From Catenuloplanes indicus (GTDB taxonomy: Bacteria > Actinomycetota > Actinomycetes > Mycobacteriales > Micromonosporaceae): 64,000 bases of DNA. The stretch spans positions 992,001 through 1,056,000 of the forward strand of contig NZ_JAUSUZ010000001.1 of the NCBI RefSeq assembly GCF_030813715.1, written 5' to 3'. The notes under the pieces were generated by a model. It had not been told where the DNA came from. It did no database searches and worked only from the letters and a program-made list of their open reading frames with translations. The position numbers and the translations under genes are program-made. Below are positions 16,158-24,614 of the stretch, one piece after another (within the stretch, counting starts at the first letter, position 1; the number at the start of each line of letters is the position of its first letter).

Positions 16158-16700
16158 ATGAGAGAGCCCAGGACCTCCGAAGCGCGCAACCGCCTCCTCG
16201 CGACCGCGACCCGGATCTTCTACACCGAGGGCATCCACTCGGTCGGCATCGACCGGATCGTGGCGGAGGCGCAGATCACCCGCGCCACGCTCTACCGCCA
16301 CTTCCCCGGCAAGGAGGACCTGGTCGTCGCCTACCTGACCGAGGTCGACCAGGCCATCCGGGCGCAGGTGGAGAAGGTGTCCGCGGCCGGGCTGCCGCCG
16401 GTGGAGGCGGCACGGGCGATAGCGCGGGGCATCGCGGACGACATCCGCTCACCCGGGTTCCGCGGGTGCGCGTTCCTCAACGCGGCAACCGAGTACCCCG
16501 ACCCGGCGCACCCGGTGCACCAGGTCGTCATGGCGCACCGGCAGTGGTTCGCGGACACCGTCGCGGAGCTGCTCGACGAGCCCGCGGCCCGCCGTTTCGT
16601 GCTGCTCCGCGACGGCGCGATGGCCTCCGGGTGCCTCACCGACCCGGCAGAGGTCGGCGCGACGTTCCTGCTCGGCGTGGAGGCACTACTGCGCGGCTAG
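16158..16700 (+). CDS. TetR-family regulator of the redox operon
   Basis: 180 residues. HTH at about 27-54 (GIDRIVAEAQITRATLYRHFPGKEDLV). The C-terminal domain carries RGCAFLNAATEYPDP, a conserved segment with a cysteine in this TetR subgroup; in view of the divergent ohr operon that Cys could be redox-sensing (inference). The gene is leaderless. Its stop shares the palindrome ctag with the stop of the convergent methyltransferase. Confidence 0.9.
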   Translation: MREPRTSEARNRLLATATRIFYTEGIHSVGIDRIVAEAQITRATLYRHFPGKEDLVVAYLTEVDQAIRAQVEKVSAAGLPPVEAARAIARGIADDIRSPGFRGCAFLNAATEYPDPAHPVHQVVMAHRQWFADTVAELLDEPAARRFVLLRDGAMASGCLTDPAEVGATFLLGVEALLRG

Positions 16701-17488
16701 CGCGTGCCGGCCGCCACCCACATGGTGAGCGTGACCAGGAACGTGCCGTCCGCGACCGCGCGGTCCAGGTCGGCGAGCCAGCCCGCGGCGCGGTCGGCCA
16801 TGCCCACGCTCTCGAACATCTCCGGGCCGAACGGCATCACCGGCCGGGCCTCGTCCAGGTCCGTGAAGACCAGCGTGACCGGTTCGGTACGCACGTCGGT
16901 CAGGCCGGCCTCGACCAGGCGCCGCCGCAGCGTACGTCCGGACGGCGGGCTGACCACCGAGCGGAACTTGCCCTGCCACTCCGCGAACAGCTCCATCCCG
17001 CCGTCATGGAGGCGCTCCGGGGAGCCGTCCAGTTGCAGCGACTGCCAGTCGGTGTCGATCAGGCACAGCCGCCCGCCGGGCCGCAGCACCCGGGCCATCC
17101 CGGCGACCGCGCGGTCCGGGTCGGCCAGGTGCTGCAGCACCCGCTCGCTGCGCACACCGTCGAAGTGCCCGTCCGGGTACGGCAGGTCGTACACGTCGCC
17201 CACCTCGTACGTCACCCGGCTGCCGTCGTGCAGCCCGGCGGCCGTGGCGATCGCGTCCGCCGAGTGGTCGACGGCCGTCACCTCGGCGTCCGGCAGCAGC
17301 GCGGACAGTTCCCGGGCCACCTCACCGTTGCCGCAGCCGACGTCCAGCAGGCGGCCGCCACCGACCGCCCACATCGCCAGGCCGGTCGCCCGCACCCGCT
17401 GGATCGCCGACGACCCGGCCGCGGCGGAGAGGTAGTCGCGCAGCATCGCGGTCTGCGCCGTACCACTGAAATCCGAGATCGTGTCCAT
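16697..17488 (-). CDS. Class I SAM-dependent methyltransferase
   Basis: 263 residues. SAM motif I LLDVGCGNGEVARELS near residues 46-60, acidic motif II (VTAVDHSADAI), a VYDLPYPDGHFDGVRSERVLQHLADPDRAVAGMARVLRPGGRLCLIDTDW stretch typical of UbiE/type 11 methyltransferases. Start ATG 17488 (MDTISDFSG); an upstream in-frame extension has no ribosome site. Methyl acceptor unknown. Convergent with, and overlapping by 4 bp, the TetR gene. Confidence 0.9.
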   Translation of the reverse strand: MDTISDFSGTAQTAMLRDYLSAAAGSSAIQRVRATGLAMWAVGGGRLLDVGCGNGEVARELSALLPDAEVTAVDHSADAIATAAGLHDGSRVTYEVGDVYDLPYPDGHFDGVRSERVLQHLADPDRAVAGMARVLRPGGRLCLIDTDWQSLQLDGSPERLHDGGMELFAEWQGKFRSVVSPPSGRTLRRRLVEAGLTDVRTEPVTLVFTDLDEARPVMPFGPEMFESVGMADRAAGWLADLDRAVADGTFLVTLTMWVAAGTR

Positions 17489-17610
17489 GATCGGCAGACG
17501 GCCGCCGGGCACCCGAGGTTCGACCGTGTGACCGATCTGTCCGATCCGGCCGCATGCTGATCCGCACCCCGGCACAGCCCGCCCCGGGCACAGCGCTCAC
17601 CGCACGTCGC

Positions 17611-17742
17611 TCACCGAGACCCCGGCCGGTCCGAGCCGAGTGGGGGCGCCGGCCGGGCCGGGCCGAGGTCGATCAGGCTCTGGCCGGTGTCGCGCAGCAT
17701 CTCCGCAGCCGGGCGCGCGGTGCAGCCCAGGTCGGCGTGCGC
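17611..17742 (-). pseudogene. Remnant of an NAD-dependent epimerase/dehydratase C-terminus
   Basis: In the 305-bp gap before prfC, one frame on the minus strand reads ADLGCTARPAAEMLRDTG followed by QSLIDLG, then a stop at 17611-17613. This is close to the ending of many extended-SDR epimerases (LGWTPRP-E-ALRDTA-SL). Nothing of the Rossmann part remains, so it is a decayed 3' end. Confidence 0.4.
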
Positions 17743-17793
17743 CAGGCGGCACCCTGGCCGAGCCGCAGCCCGGCATCCCCGTCGATACAGCCG

Positions 17794-19395
17794 CTAGCTG
17801 TTGCCGGTCAACGGCTCCAGCGGTACGCCGGGGTGCCGGGCCGCGACCGAACGCAGCCGGTACGGGTTCGGGAACAGGGCCAGCAGCGCGTCGTCCTGGG
17901 TGCGGCGGAGCACCTCCACGCCGGCTTCGGACTGCAGCGCGTCGCGGCCGTCGAGCGTGGTGCGGACGGCGAACTCGTACGGCAGCCGGTCGAGCGTGGT
18001 GCGCACGCCGAACTCGGCCGCGAGCCGGTGCGTCGCCACCTCGAACTGCATGGTGCCCACCGCGGCCAGCACCGGCGCCTGCTCGCCGCGCAGCTCGGAG
18101 CGCAGCACCTGGACCACGCCCTCGGCGTCGAGCTGCTCGATGCCGCGGCGGAACCGCTTGAACGTGGACGAGTCGACCGCGCGCACCACCGCGAAGTGCT
18201 CCGGCGGGAACGCCGGCAGCGCCGGGAAGCGCACCTTCGGGCCGGTGTGCAGCGTGTCGCCGATGCCCAGCGCGGTCGCGTTGACCAAACCGATCACGTC
18301 GCCGGGGTACGCCTCGTCGAGCGTGTCCCGGTCGCGGCCGAAGATCTGCTGGGCGTACTTCGTGGTGAACGGCCGGCCGGTGGTGCCGTGCGTGACGATC
18401 ATGCCGCGGGTGAACCGGCCGGAGCAGACGCGCACGAACGCGACCTGGTCGCGGTGCGACGGGTCCATGTTCGCCTGGATCTTGAAGACGAAGCCGGAGA
18501 ACTCCGAGTCCAGCGGCCGGCTGCCGCCGTCGGTGGTGGGCCGCGCGGCCGGCGCCGGGGCCAGCTCGACCAGGACGTCCAGCAGCTGCCGTACGCCGAT
18601 GTTGGTCACCGCGGCGCCGAACAGCACCGGCGTGCTGCGCGCGGCCTGGAAGCTCTCCTCGTCGTGCTCGGCGCCGGAGAGCGTGAGCAGTTCCAGCTCC
18701 TCGATCGCGCCGGACCAGTCCCCGCCGTACCGTCGCGCCGCCTCTGCGGTGTCGAGGTGTTCCTCGATGGCGATCCCGGCGCCGCCCGGCGCGCGCTCGA
18801 ACCGGATCATGCCGCCGGTGTCCCGGTCGACCAGCCCGTGGAAGTGGCCGGCGACGCCGACCGGCCAGTTCAGCGGCGTCGGGGTGAGCTGGATGCGCGA
18901 CTCGATCTCGTCGAGCAGCGCGAGCGCGTCCTGGCCGGGCCGGTCCCACTTGTTGATGAACGTGATCACCGGGATCTGCCGCTGGCGGCACACCTCGAAC
19001 AGCTTGAGCGTCTGCGGTTCCAGGCCCTTGGCCGCGTCGAGCAGCATGACCGCGCAGTCGACCGCGGTCAGCACCCGGTAGGTGTCCTCGGAGAAGTCCG
19101 CGTGGCCGGGCGTGTCCAGCAAGTTCACCACCACGTCGCGGTACGCGAACTGCAGCGCCGCGGACGTGATCGAAATGCCGCGGTCGCGCTCCATGGCCAT
19201 CCAGTCGGACACGGTGCCGCGCCGCTCGCCCTTGCCGTGCACGGCGCCGGCCTGGCCGATGACCCGCGCGTGCAGCGCCAGCGCCTCGGTCAGCGTGGAC
19301 TTGCCGGCGTCCGGATGGGAGATGACGGCGAACGTCCTGCGCCGGGCCGCCTCCCGCACGACCTCACGCGAGGTGACCGACACCGGGGCACTCAA
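17794..19395 (-). CDS. prfC: Peptide chain release factor 3
   Basis: 533 residues, normal RF3 length. Translational GTPase that recycles RF1/RF2 after termination. P-loop ISHPDAGKST, switch region RGISITSAALQF, DTPGHADFSEDTYRVL and NKWD are all present, followed by domain II and the RF3-specific C-terminus ending LRSVAARHPGVPLEPL. The likely start is TTG 19395 with an agagg 8 nt upstream; GTG 19383 is an alternative. A 39-bp tandem duplication (17950-17988 and 17989-18027) gives the repeated EF(G/A)VRTTLD in the C-terminal domain. Confidence 0.95.
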   Translation of the reverse strand: MSAPVSVTSREVVREAARRRTFAVISHPDAGKSTLTEALALHARVIGQAGAVHGKGERRGTVSDWMAMERDRGISITSAALQFAYRDVVVNLLDTPGHADFSEDTYRVLTAVDCAVMLLDAAKGLEPQTLKLFEVCRQRQIPVITFINKWDRPGQDALALLDEIESRIQLTPTPLNWPVGVAGHFHGLVDRDTGGMIRFERAPGGAGIAIEEHLDTAEAARRYGGDWSGAIEELELLTLSGAEHDEESFQAARSTPVLFGAAVTNIGVRQLLDVLVELAPAPAARPTTDGGSRPLDSEFSGFVFKIQANMDPSHRDQVAFVRVCSGRFTRGMIVTHGTTGRPFTTKYAQQIFGRDRDTLDEAYPGDVIGLVNATALGIGDTLHTGPKVRFPALPAFPPEHFAVVRAVDSSTFKRFRRGIEQLDAEGVVQVLRSELRGEQAPVLAAVGTMQFEVATHRLAAEFGVRTTLDRLPYEFAVRTTLDGRDALQSEAGVEVLRRTQDDALLALFPNPYRLRSVAARHPGVPLEPLTGNS

Positions 19396-19500
19396 CTCAT
19401 CGACCTCTTCCGGGGAGAACGCGTCATGACGGCTACCCGATCACCGTATCGCCACCCGCCCGGCGTGCCGCAACAGCGTACCTGCCTCGATGTTCGGGGC

Positions 19501-19534
19501 TTCGGAAGGTTCCGAAAGTTTCGGTAACCGGTTA
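19501..19534. promoter_or_regulatory. Stacked palindromes including a xylan-type operator
   Basis: Three adjoining or overlapping dyads: ttcggaa-gg-ttccgaa (19501-19516), ccgaaa-g-tttcgg (19512-19524) and taaccggtta (19525-19534). The middle one contains cgaaagtttcg, whose complement CGAAACTTTCG is the element reported upstream of Streptomyces xylanase and xylosidase genes. A further dyad ttccgg/ccggaa lies at 19596-19614. All lie between prfC and the GH11 xylanase gene. Confidence 0.65.
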
Positions 19535-19618
19535 TCAGTGCCTTCGGTACCGAGCGTCGATCTGATGCCCCGGCCACGGGAATCACGGGCATTACTTCCG
19601 GACGATTACCGGAAATTG

Positions 19619-19648
19619 TTGCCAAGGTTACGGCTGTGATCCTACGAT
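19619..19648 (+). promoter_or_regulatory. Promoter of the GH11 xylanase gene
   Basis: TTGCCA (19619-19624), 18-bp spacer, TACGAT (19643-19648). Predicted start of transcription near 19655, at the left arm of the following dyad. Confidence 0.5.
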
Positions 19649-19651
19649 TGC

Positions 19652-19679
19652 CATCGATGGACATAAACGTCCATCGATG
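19652..19679. promoter_or_regulatory. 11-bp dyad at the xylanase transcription start
   Basis: catcgatggac (19652-19662), six bases, gtccatcgatg (19669-19679): perfect. It overlaps the predicted +1 and ends 16 bp before the start codon. It could be a repressor site or a 5' hairpin in the mRNA. Confidence 0.65.
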
Positions 19680-19695
19680 AGGAGGATGAAGGGAC

Positions 19696-20727
19696 ATGAA
19701 CGACAGCTCCCCCGCACCGAGGGGTCGCCGTGGCCGCATCCGGATGTTCCTCGGCGCCGCCTGCGCCGCGGTGGTCACGATCTCCGGCCTGGCCCTGGCC
19801 GGCACCGCACACGCGGAGGCCGACCGGACGCTCACCTCGAACCAGACCGGCACGCACAACGGCTACTTCTTCTCGTTCTGGAAGGACAGCGGCAACGCCA
19901 GCATGACGCTGCGCGCCGACGGGCGCTATTCCAGCAGCTGGGACCGCAGCACCAACAACTGGGTCGGCGGCAAGGGCTGGGCCACCGGCAGCCGCCGCAC
20001 CGTCACCTACTCGGGCACCTACAACCCCGGGAACAACAACACCTACCTCGCACTGTACGGATGGACGCGCAACCCGCTCATCGAGTACTACGTGGTGGAG
20101 AACTTCGGCAACTACAACCCGAGCAGCGGCGCGACCCGGTTCGGCACCGTCACCACCGACGGCGGCACGTACGACATCCTGCGCAGCCAGCGGGTCAACG
20201 CGCCCTGCATCGACGGCGACCGCTGCACGTTCTACCAGTTCTGGAGCGTACGCCAGCAGAAGCGCAGCAGCGGCACCATCACCACCGCGAACCACTTCGA
20301 CGCGTGGGCGCGGGCCGGCCTGAACCTCGGCACGAACCACAGCTACCAGATCATGGCGACCGAGGGCTACCAGAGCCAGGGCAGCTCGGACATCACGGTC
20401 CGGGAGGGCACCGGCGGCGGCAACCCGACCACCGGGCCGACCACCCCCGGCAACCCGGGCGGCGGCAACTGCACCGCGACGCTGTCCGCCGGTGAGCAGT
20501 TCGGCGACCGGTTCAACCTGAACGTCGCGGTCAGCAACGCCAGCAACTGGACGGTCACGCTCGCGCTGAACGGCGGCCAGAGCATCCAGAACAGCTGGAA
20601 CGCGGCGGTCACCGGCACCACCGGCACCGTCACCGCCCGGCCGAACGGCAACGGCAACAACTTCGGCGTGACGATCATGGCCAACGGCAACTGGACCTGG
20701 CCGACCATCACCTGCCGCACCGGCTGA
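19696..20727 (+). CDS. Secreted GH11 endo-1,4-beta-xylanase with CBM2
   Basis: 343 residues. Signal peptide with a twin-arginine-like start ([18 protein letters not shown], cleavage near AHA, about 40). GH11 jelly-roll at about 45-236: nucleophile Glu130 in [12 protein letters not shown] and acid/base Glu223 in [14 protein letters not shown] Gly/Pro/Thr linker leads to a C-terminal CBM2-type cellulose/xylan-binding domain (about 257-341) with the two end cysteines and three exposed-type Trp. Ribosome site gaaggga before ATG 19696. It hydrolyses xylan backbones outside the cell and should work with the GH10 and GH30 enzymes at 32-35 kb. Confidence 0.96.
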   Translation: MNDSSPAPRGRRGRIRMFLGAACAAVVTISGLALAGTAHAEADRTLTSNQTGTHNGYFFSFWKDSGNASMTLRADGRYSSSWDRSTNNWVGGKGWATGSRRTVTYSGTYNPGNNNTYLALYGWTRNPLIEYYVVENFGNYNPSSGATRFGTVTTDGGTYDILRSQRVNAPCIDGDRCTFYQFWSVRQQKRSSGTITTANHFDAWARAGLNLGTNHSYQIMATEGYQSQGSSDITVREGTGGGNPTTGPTTPGNPGGGNCTATLSAGEQFGDRFNLNVAVSNASNWTVTLALNGGQSIQNSWNAAVTGTTGTVTARPNGNGNNFGVTIMANGNWTWPTITCRTG

Positions 20728-20745
20728 CCCACCACACCGGGGCGG

Positions 20746-20790
20746 CGGCAACGGCCGGGAGGACCCGCTGGGTCTTCCCGGCCGTTGCCG
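20746..20790. terminator. Bidirectional hairpin terminator
   Basis: 21-bp stem, 3-nt loop: cggcaacggccgggaggaccc / gct / gggtcttcccggccgttgccg with one G-T mismatch. It lies between the convergent xylanase and hydrolase stops. No T-run, as usual for actinomycete I-shaped terminators. Confidence 0.85.
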
Positions 20791-20792
20791 TC

Positions 20793-21503
20793 TCACCCCG
20801 CGATGATCCGGGCGACGCGGGCCGGGTCGGCGAGGTGCGGGAAGTGGCCGCCCGGCACGACCGTCACCGCCGCGTGCGGCGCATGCGCGTGCAGCCAGGC
20901 GAGGTAGCGCTCGGACGGCTCGCGGCCGGTCACCCAGTGGTAGCCGGTGCCGCGGGCCGCGATCGTGCGCAACCGTGCGGCCGCGTCCGCCTCGATCTCC
21001 GCGGCCGGGCGTTCGATGATCTCGGACCAGTAGCCGAGCAGCAGGTCCGGGCGCGGGTCGGTGGCAGTCTCGACCAGCGTGCGGGCCGCGTCCGGCAGCG
21101 ACTCGACGCCCATGCCGGCCAGCATCCGGTCCCAGACCGTCCGCCAGTCCGGACCGCGCAGCACCGGCACGGCCGCCCGGACCGCGGTGCCGAACGGGCC
21201 GATGAGCAGCACCTGGTCGACGTTGACGACGCGGGAGACCGGGTGCACGGCGGCGTACGCGGTCGCGATCACCGCGCCCAGCGAGTGCCCGGCGACCACC
21301 GGGTTCACCAGGCCGGCCGCCTCGGCCCGCGCGTGGAGCACGTCGACGACCTCGCTCAGCGCGTAGGACGCCCGGCGGGGCGCGGCGCCGTGACCGGGCA
21401 GGTCCGGCGCGAGGACCCGGTGGCCCGGCGGGAGCGCGGCGCGCACCGGGTCCCAGGTGCGATGGTCGTAGGTCAGGCCGTGCAGCAGCAGAAGATCGGT
21501 CAC
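20793..21503 (-). CDS. Alpha/beta-fold hydrolase
   Basis: 236 residues. LLLLHGLTYDHRTWDPV (oxyanion HG), APDLPGHGAAPR, nucleophile elbow AGHSLGAV (Ser about 93) and terminal His in PGGHFPHLADP make a complete hydrolase core. Cytoplasmic, no signal peptide. Substrate unknown. Convergent with the xylanase across a shared terminator. Confidence 0.88.
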   Translation of the reverse strand: MTDLLLLHGLTYDHRTWDPVRAALPPGHRVLAPDLPGHGAAPRRASYALSEVVDVLHARAEAAGLVNPVVAGHSLGAVIATAYAAVHPVSRVVNVDQVLLIGPFGTAVRAAVPVLRGPDWRTVWDRMLAGMGVESLPDAARTLVETATDPRPDLLLGYWSEIIERPAAEIEADAAARLRTIAARGTGYHWVTGREPSERYLAWLHAHAPHAAVTVVPGGHFPHLADPARVARIIAG

Positions 21504-21551
21504 GTACCGGACGGCGTTCCCCCGGGATGAACGACTCGTTCGTGGCGCCGG

Positions 21552-23717
21552 TCACACCAGCCAGCGGGCCGGGCCGCCCGGCGCCGGCTGGTAGCGCAGC
21601 CGGGCGCCGGTCCGCAGCGACGCGCGCAGGTGCAGCGCGACCAGCGGCGCGGCGGCGTCCAGCCGGGTCAGCACGGTGGACAGCGCGCGGGTCGCGTTGA
21701 CCCGGGCGCGTTCGGCCTCCGCGCCGTGCCGCCGGGGCCGGCCGCCGGCACCGGTCGCGGCGCGCAGGTGCGCCATCAGCGCGGCCCGCTCGCGCGTCAC
21801 GTCCTCGGCACCGGCCACGTCGCCGGTGCGGTCGGCCGCGTCGAGCCGGGCGTCCAGCTCCGCCAGCCGCTGCCGGTAGGCGGCCCGCGCGGCGGCGTCC
21901 AGCAGCGGGGCAGCCGGGGTCGCGCGCAGGCCGGCACCGCCGGCCACAAGATCAAGAGCCTCGATCTCCTGCCCGGGTACGGCGAGGAGCGCGCGCAGGT
22001 AGTGCAGTCCGCGCACGTCACGGAGTCGCACGGTGTCCGTGCCGGCGGCGAGAATCCAGTCCTCGCCGTCACGACCCAGCCGCCACTCCGCCCCGGCCGG
22101 GGCGGCCCCGGACTCCGCCGGCCGCCTTGCGAACGTCGCCGTCGCCGGCTGCTCTGCCGCCCGCCGTCGCTCCTTCGCCGCCGCCGGCCCGGATCCCACC
22201 GCCGGCCCGGATCCCACCGCCGGCCCGGCTCCCGCTGCCGGCCCGGCTCCCGCTGCCAGCCTGGCTCCCTCCGCCGGCCCGGCTCCTGCCGCCAGCCCTG
22301 ATCCTGCAGCCAGCCCGGCTCCCGCCGCCGGCCCGGATCCGGGTGCCGGCACCCCGTACCGTGCGGTGGGTTGTGCGGTTTTTGGTGCCGGTGGTTTTCC
22401 GGGGTCAGGCCGCTCGTCGAGCGTCATGCCGAGGCGTCGTGCGAGGGAGCGGGCGCGGTCGCGGTCGCCGGGGCGCCGCCGGGCATGCAGCGTGCCGGCG
22501 AGCCAGGTCAGCGCGCCCAGGCGCTCCTCGTGCGCCACCGCGCGGTCGAAGTGCTCGAGCGCCTCCGTCTCCCGGCCGAGCCGCCGGGCGAGACGGCCGA
22601 GCAGGTCGTCGACCGGGCCGGTGATCGTGTTCGCGCAGCCCCAGACGACCAGCCGGCCCCGGTACGGCAGCAGCGCGTCGTACAGTGCCCGCACCGCCTC
22701 CGGCGGCCCGCCGCGCGCGGCCGTGAACGCCAGGTCCGCGACCGCGCCGAGCCAGCGCGGTCCGGTTCCGGTAAGGACCGCGGGCCGCAGGCGTTCCAGT
22801 TCCAGCAGTGCCTCGTCGTCGCGGCCGGCCGCGACCAGCACCCGGGCGACCGTGGCGCCGAAGAAGTGGCCGGGCAGCTGCCGGGCCAGCGCGCGCAGCG
22901 GCGCGATCTCCGGCTCCGGCCGGCCGTGCAGCATCGCCAGCTGGCCACGCAGCGACGCGGTCAGCCGGTCCGTGTCGGCGAGGCCCGCGCGGTGGCCGGC
23001 GCGCGCGACCTCGCCGGTCAGCTGCGCGGCGACCGCCAGCTCGCCGCGGGCCAGCGCGAACACGGCCTGCCGGGACAGCACGACCACCGCGGCCTCGGGG
23101 TCGCCGAGCAGCTCGCCGGTGCGGCCGTAGGTGACCAGCGCCGCCTCCGCCGCGTCCAGATCGCCCAGCTCGGCCAGCGCGGTGAACCGCCACAGCAGGC
23201 CGCGCAGCTCGATCTCCGCGTCTCCGGCGTGCCGGGCCAGCGTGACGATCTCCGCCGCGGACGTCAGCCGGTCCGCCGCGGCCGCCGGGTCCCAGAGTGC
23301 GTGCAGCCGCCCGTCGAGCGCCCGGGCCAGCGCGCGTGCGTCGCCGTCCGCGCGCGCGAGCGCCACCGCCTCGTCCACCAGCTCGCGGCGGCGGGCGGTG
23401 CTGGCCGGGTCGCCGAGCAGTTCCCGGGCCAGCCGGATGAGCACCCGGGACCGGACGGCGGCGGGCAGCGGGCGGGCGGCCGCGGTCTCCAGCAGGCGGA
23501 TCAGCGCGACGTCCGGGATCAGGAAACCGGTCCGGGACGGCACTCGCAACGCCAGCTCCGCCACCGGGTCCCCGGGGCCGTCGCCGACCGTGGCGGCCAG
23601 CTCCCGCGCCGGGCCGGGACGGCCGCCGGTGACCAGCCAGATCGCGTGCACCACCTCGCGGCCGAGGTGGGGCAGCAGCGCGCCGAGCTCGTCGACGGAG
23701 AGCGGGCCGGTCCTCAC
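21552..23717 (-). CDS. TPR-type regulator lacking the AAA/NB-ARC ATPase part
   Basis: 721 residues matching the C-terminal two-thirds of actinomycete AfsR/LuxR-type ATP-binding regulators. It opens at the winged-helix segment after the ATPase (VRTGPLSVDELGALLPHLGREVVHAIWLVTGGRPGPARELA). A long TPR-like helical array follows (about 60-420), then a Gly/Ala/Pro linker made of nine 18-bp repeats (22183-22344) and a C-terminal alpha-beta domain with LRDVRGLHYLRALLAVPGQEIEALDLV. No P-loop is found in or upstream. GTG 23717 is set by TACGCT 6 nt upstream, so the short form seems to be expressed as such. Could be a truncated relic that gained a promoter. Confidence 0.75.
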   Translation of the reverse strand: MRTGPLSVDELGALLPHLGREVVHAIWLVTGGRPGPARELAATVGDGPGDPVAELALRVPSRTGFLIPDVALIRLLETAAARPLPAAVRSRVLIRLARELLGDPASTARRRELVDEAVALARADGDARALARALDGRLHALWDPAAAADRLTSAAEIVTLARHAGDAEIELRGLLWRFTALAELGDLDAAEAALVTYGRTGELLGDPEAAVVVLSRQAVFALARGELAVAAQLTGEVARAGHRAGLADTDRLTASLRGQLAMLHGRPEPEIAPLRALARQLPGHFFGATVARVLVAAGRDDEALLELERLRPAVLTGTGPRWLGAVADLAFTAARGGPPEAVRALYDALLPYRGRLVVWGCANTITGPVDDLLGRLARRLGRETEALEHFDRAVAHEERLGALTWLAGTLHARRRPGDRDRARSLARRLGMTLDERPDPGKPPAPKTAQPTARYGVPAPGSGPAAGAGLAAGSGLAAGAGPAEGARLAAGAGPAAGAGPAVGSGPAVGSGPAAAKERRRAAEQPATATFARRPAESGAAPAGAEWRLGRDGEDWILAAGTDTVRLRDVRGLHYLRALLAVPGQEIEALDLVAGGAGLRATPAAPLLDAAARAAYRQRLAELDARLDAADRTGDVAGAEDVTRERAALMAHLRAATGAGGRPRRHGAEAERARVNATRALSTVLTRLDAAAPLVALHLRASLRTGARLRYQPAPGGPARWLV
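22183..22344. repeat. In-frame 18-bp minisatellite (nine units)
   Basis: Nine consecutive 18-bp units starting at 22183 (gccggcccggatcccacc and variants), in frame with the TPR regulator, encoding six-residue Gly/Ala/Ser/Pro units (AGAGPA, VGSGPA) as a flexible linker. Confidence 0.9.
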
Positions 23718-23723
23718 CGGCCC

Positions 23724-23729
23724 AGCGTA
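23724..23729 (-). promoter_or_regulatory. Leaderless -10 box TACGCT
   Basis: On the minus strand TACGCT, then gggccg (6 nt), then GTG 23717. Confidence 0.6.
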
Positions 23730-23881
23730 GGCGGCCCCGGGCACGACCCGGCCACGGTGTCCGCGCCGCCGGGACGGCGATCCGGCCAGGACGGTGACGC
23801 GGCTGTAGCCGTGCTCGGGCCGGACGCCGCGCGGGTGCCGGCGCCGGGCCCGCGCACGCCGCGCCAGCCCGGCACCGTTCG

Positions 23882-24561
23882 TCAGCAGTAGAGATTGCCG
23901 CCGGCCGGAACCCCCAGGATGCCGGCGAAACGCTGCTACGCGGTGACCCGCGCCTGCACCAGATCCGGCCGCTTGCCGTCGCACTCCACCGCACCGTTGA
24001 TGGTCCGCACGGTCTGGCCGAAGCCCGCCCCGCCGACCATGGCCTGGTGGCCGGTCATGCTGCCCGCGCCGGTCGAGGTCATCCAGAACCAGACGCCGGT
24101 CCGCCAGGCCACCGCCGCGTCCTGCTCGACCCGCCACGGGTTGTTCAGCAGATCGATCCCGAGCGCGTCCCCGGCCGCCTTGTAGTTGTAGTTCCAGGAC
24201 AGCTGGACCGGCCCGCGCCCGTAGTATGCGGCGTGCCCCGCCGGGCAGCCGAACGGCCGGCCCCAGTCGCGTCCGCGGTGCCGGAGTTGGAGACGTCCAT
24301 GCACTTCCCGGCGGTACGGATGGTGCCGTCGCCGGGAAGCGTCCACTGCTGGGTGGCGTCGCCGACGCACGCGTAGAGGTCGATCGCGGTGCCGTCGGCG
24401 GTGTTCCCGCCGGCCGCACCGATGCACTTCCCGGCCAGCCCGGTGATCTGCCCGGTCGCCGCCGCGGACGCGGGGTGCCCGGTTGCCGCCAGCAGTGCGG
24501 TGGCCGTGGCCAGGCTGAGCGCTGCCGCGAGCAGGGTCCTGCGAAGCTCAGAGACATCCAT
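23882..24561 (-). pseudogene. GH19 chitinase relic: signal peptide and half CBM13 fused to GH19 C-terminus
   Basis: The start (ATG 24561) gives a signal peptide (LRRTLLAAALSLATATALLAATGHPASA) and the first half of a ricin-type CBM13 (GKCIGAAGGNTADGTAIDLYACVGDATQQW, GKCMDVSNSGTAD). Near 24270 it jumps, out of frame, into the second half of a GH19 catalytic domain (YYGRGPVQLSWNYNY, VWFWMT, GFGQTVRTINGAVECDG). The part with the catalytic glutamates is missing. An in-frame TAG at 23936-23938 stands where GH19 proteins have Tyr (RVTA-Y-QRFAGILGVP), and the original end GGNLYC-stop follows at 23882. Deletion, frameshift and nonsense change: clearly dead. Confidence 0.88.
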
Positions 24562-24614
24562 CCAAGGAGTCCCCGTCCTTGCCGAGGTCTGCGGAAGCAG
24601 CGCGCTTCTTGCAT

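Noticed and set aside
21552-24614. A single 1020-residue minus-strand protein
   Set aside because: Its N-terminal third is a shifted reading of the chitinase relic; the real TPR protein starts at GTG 23717.
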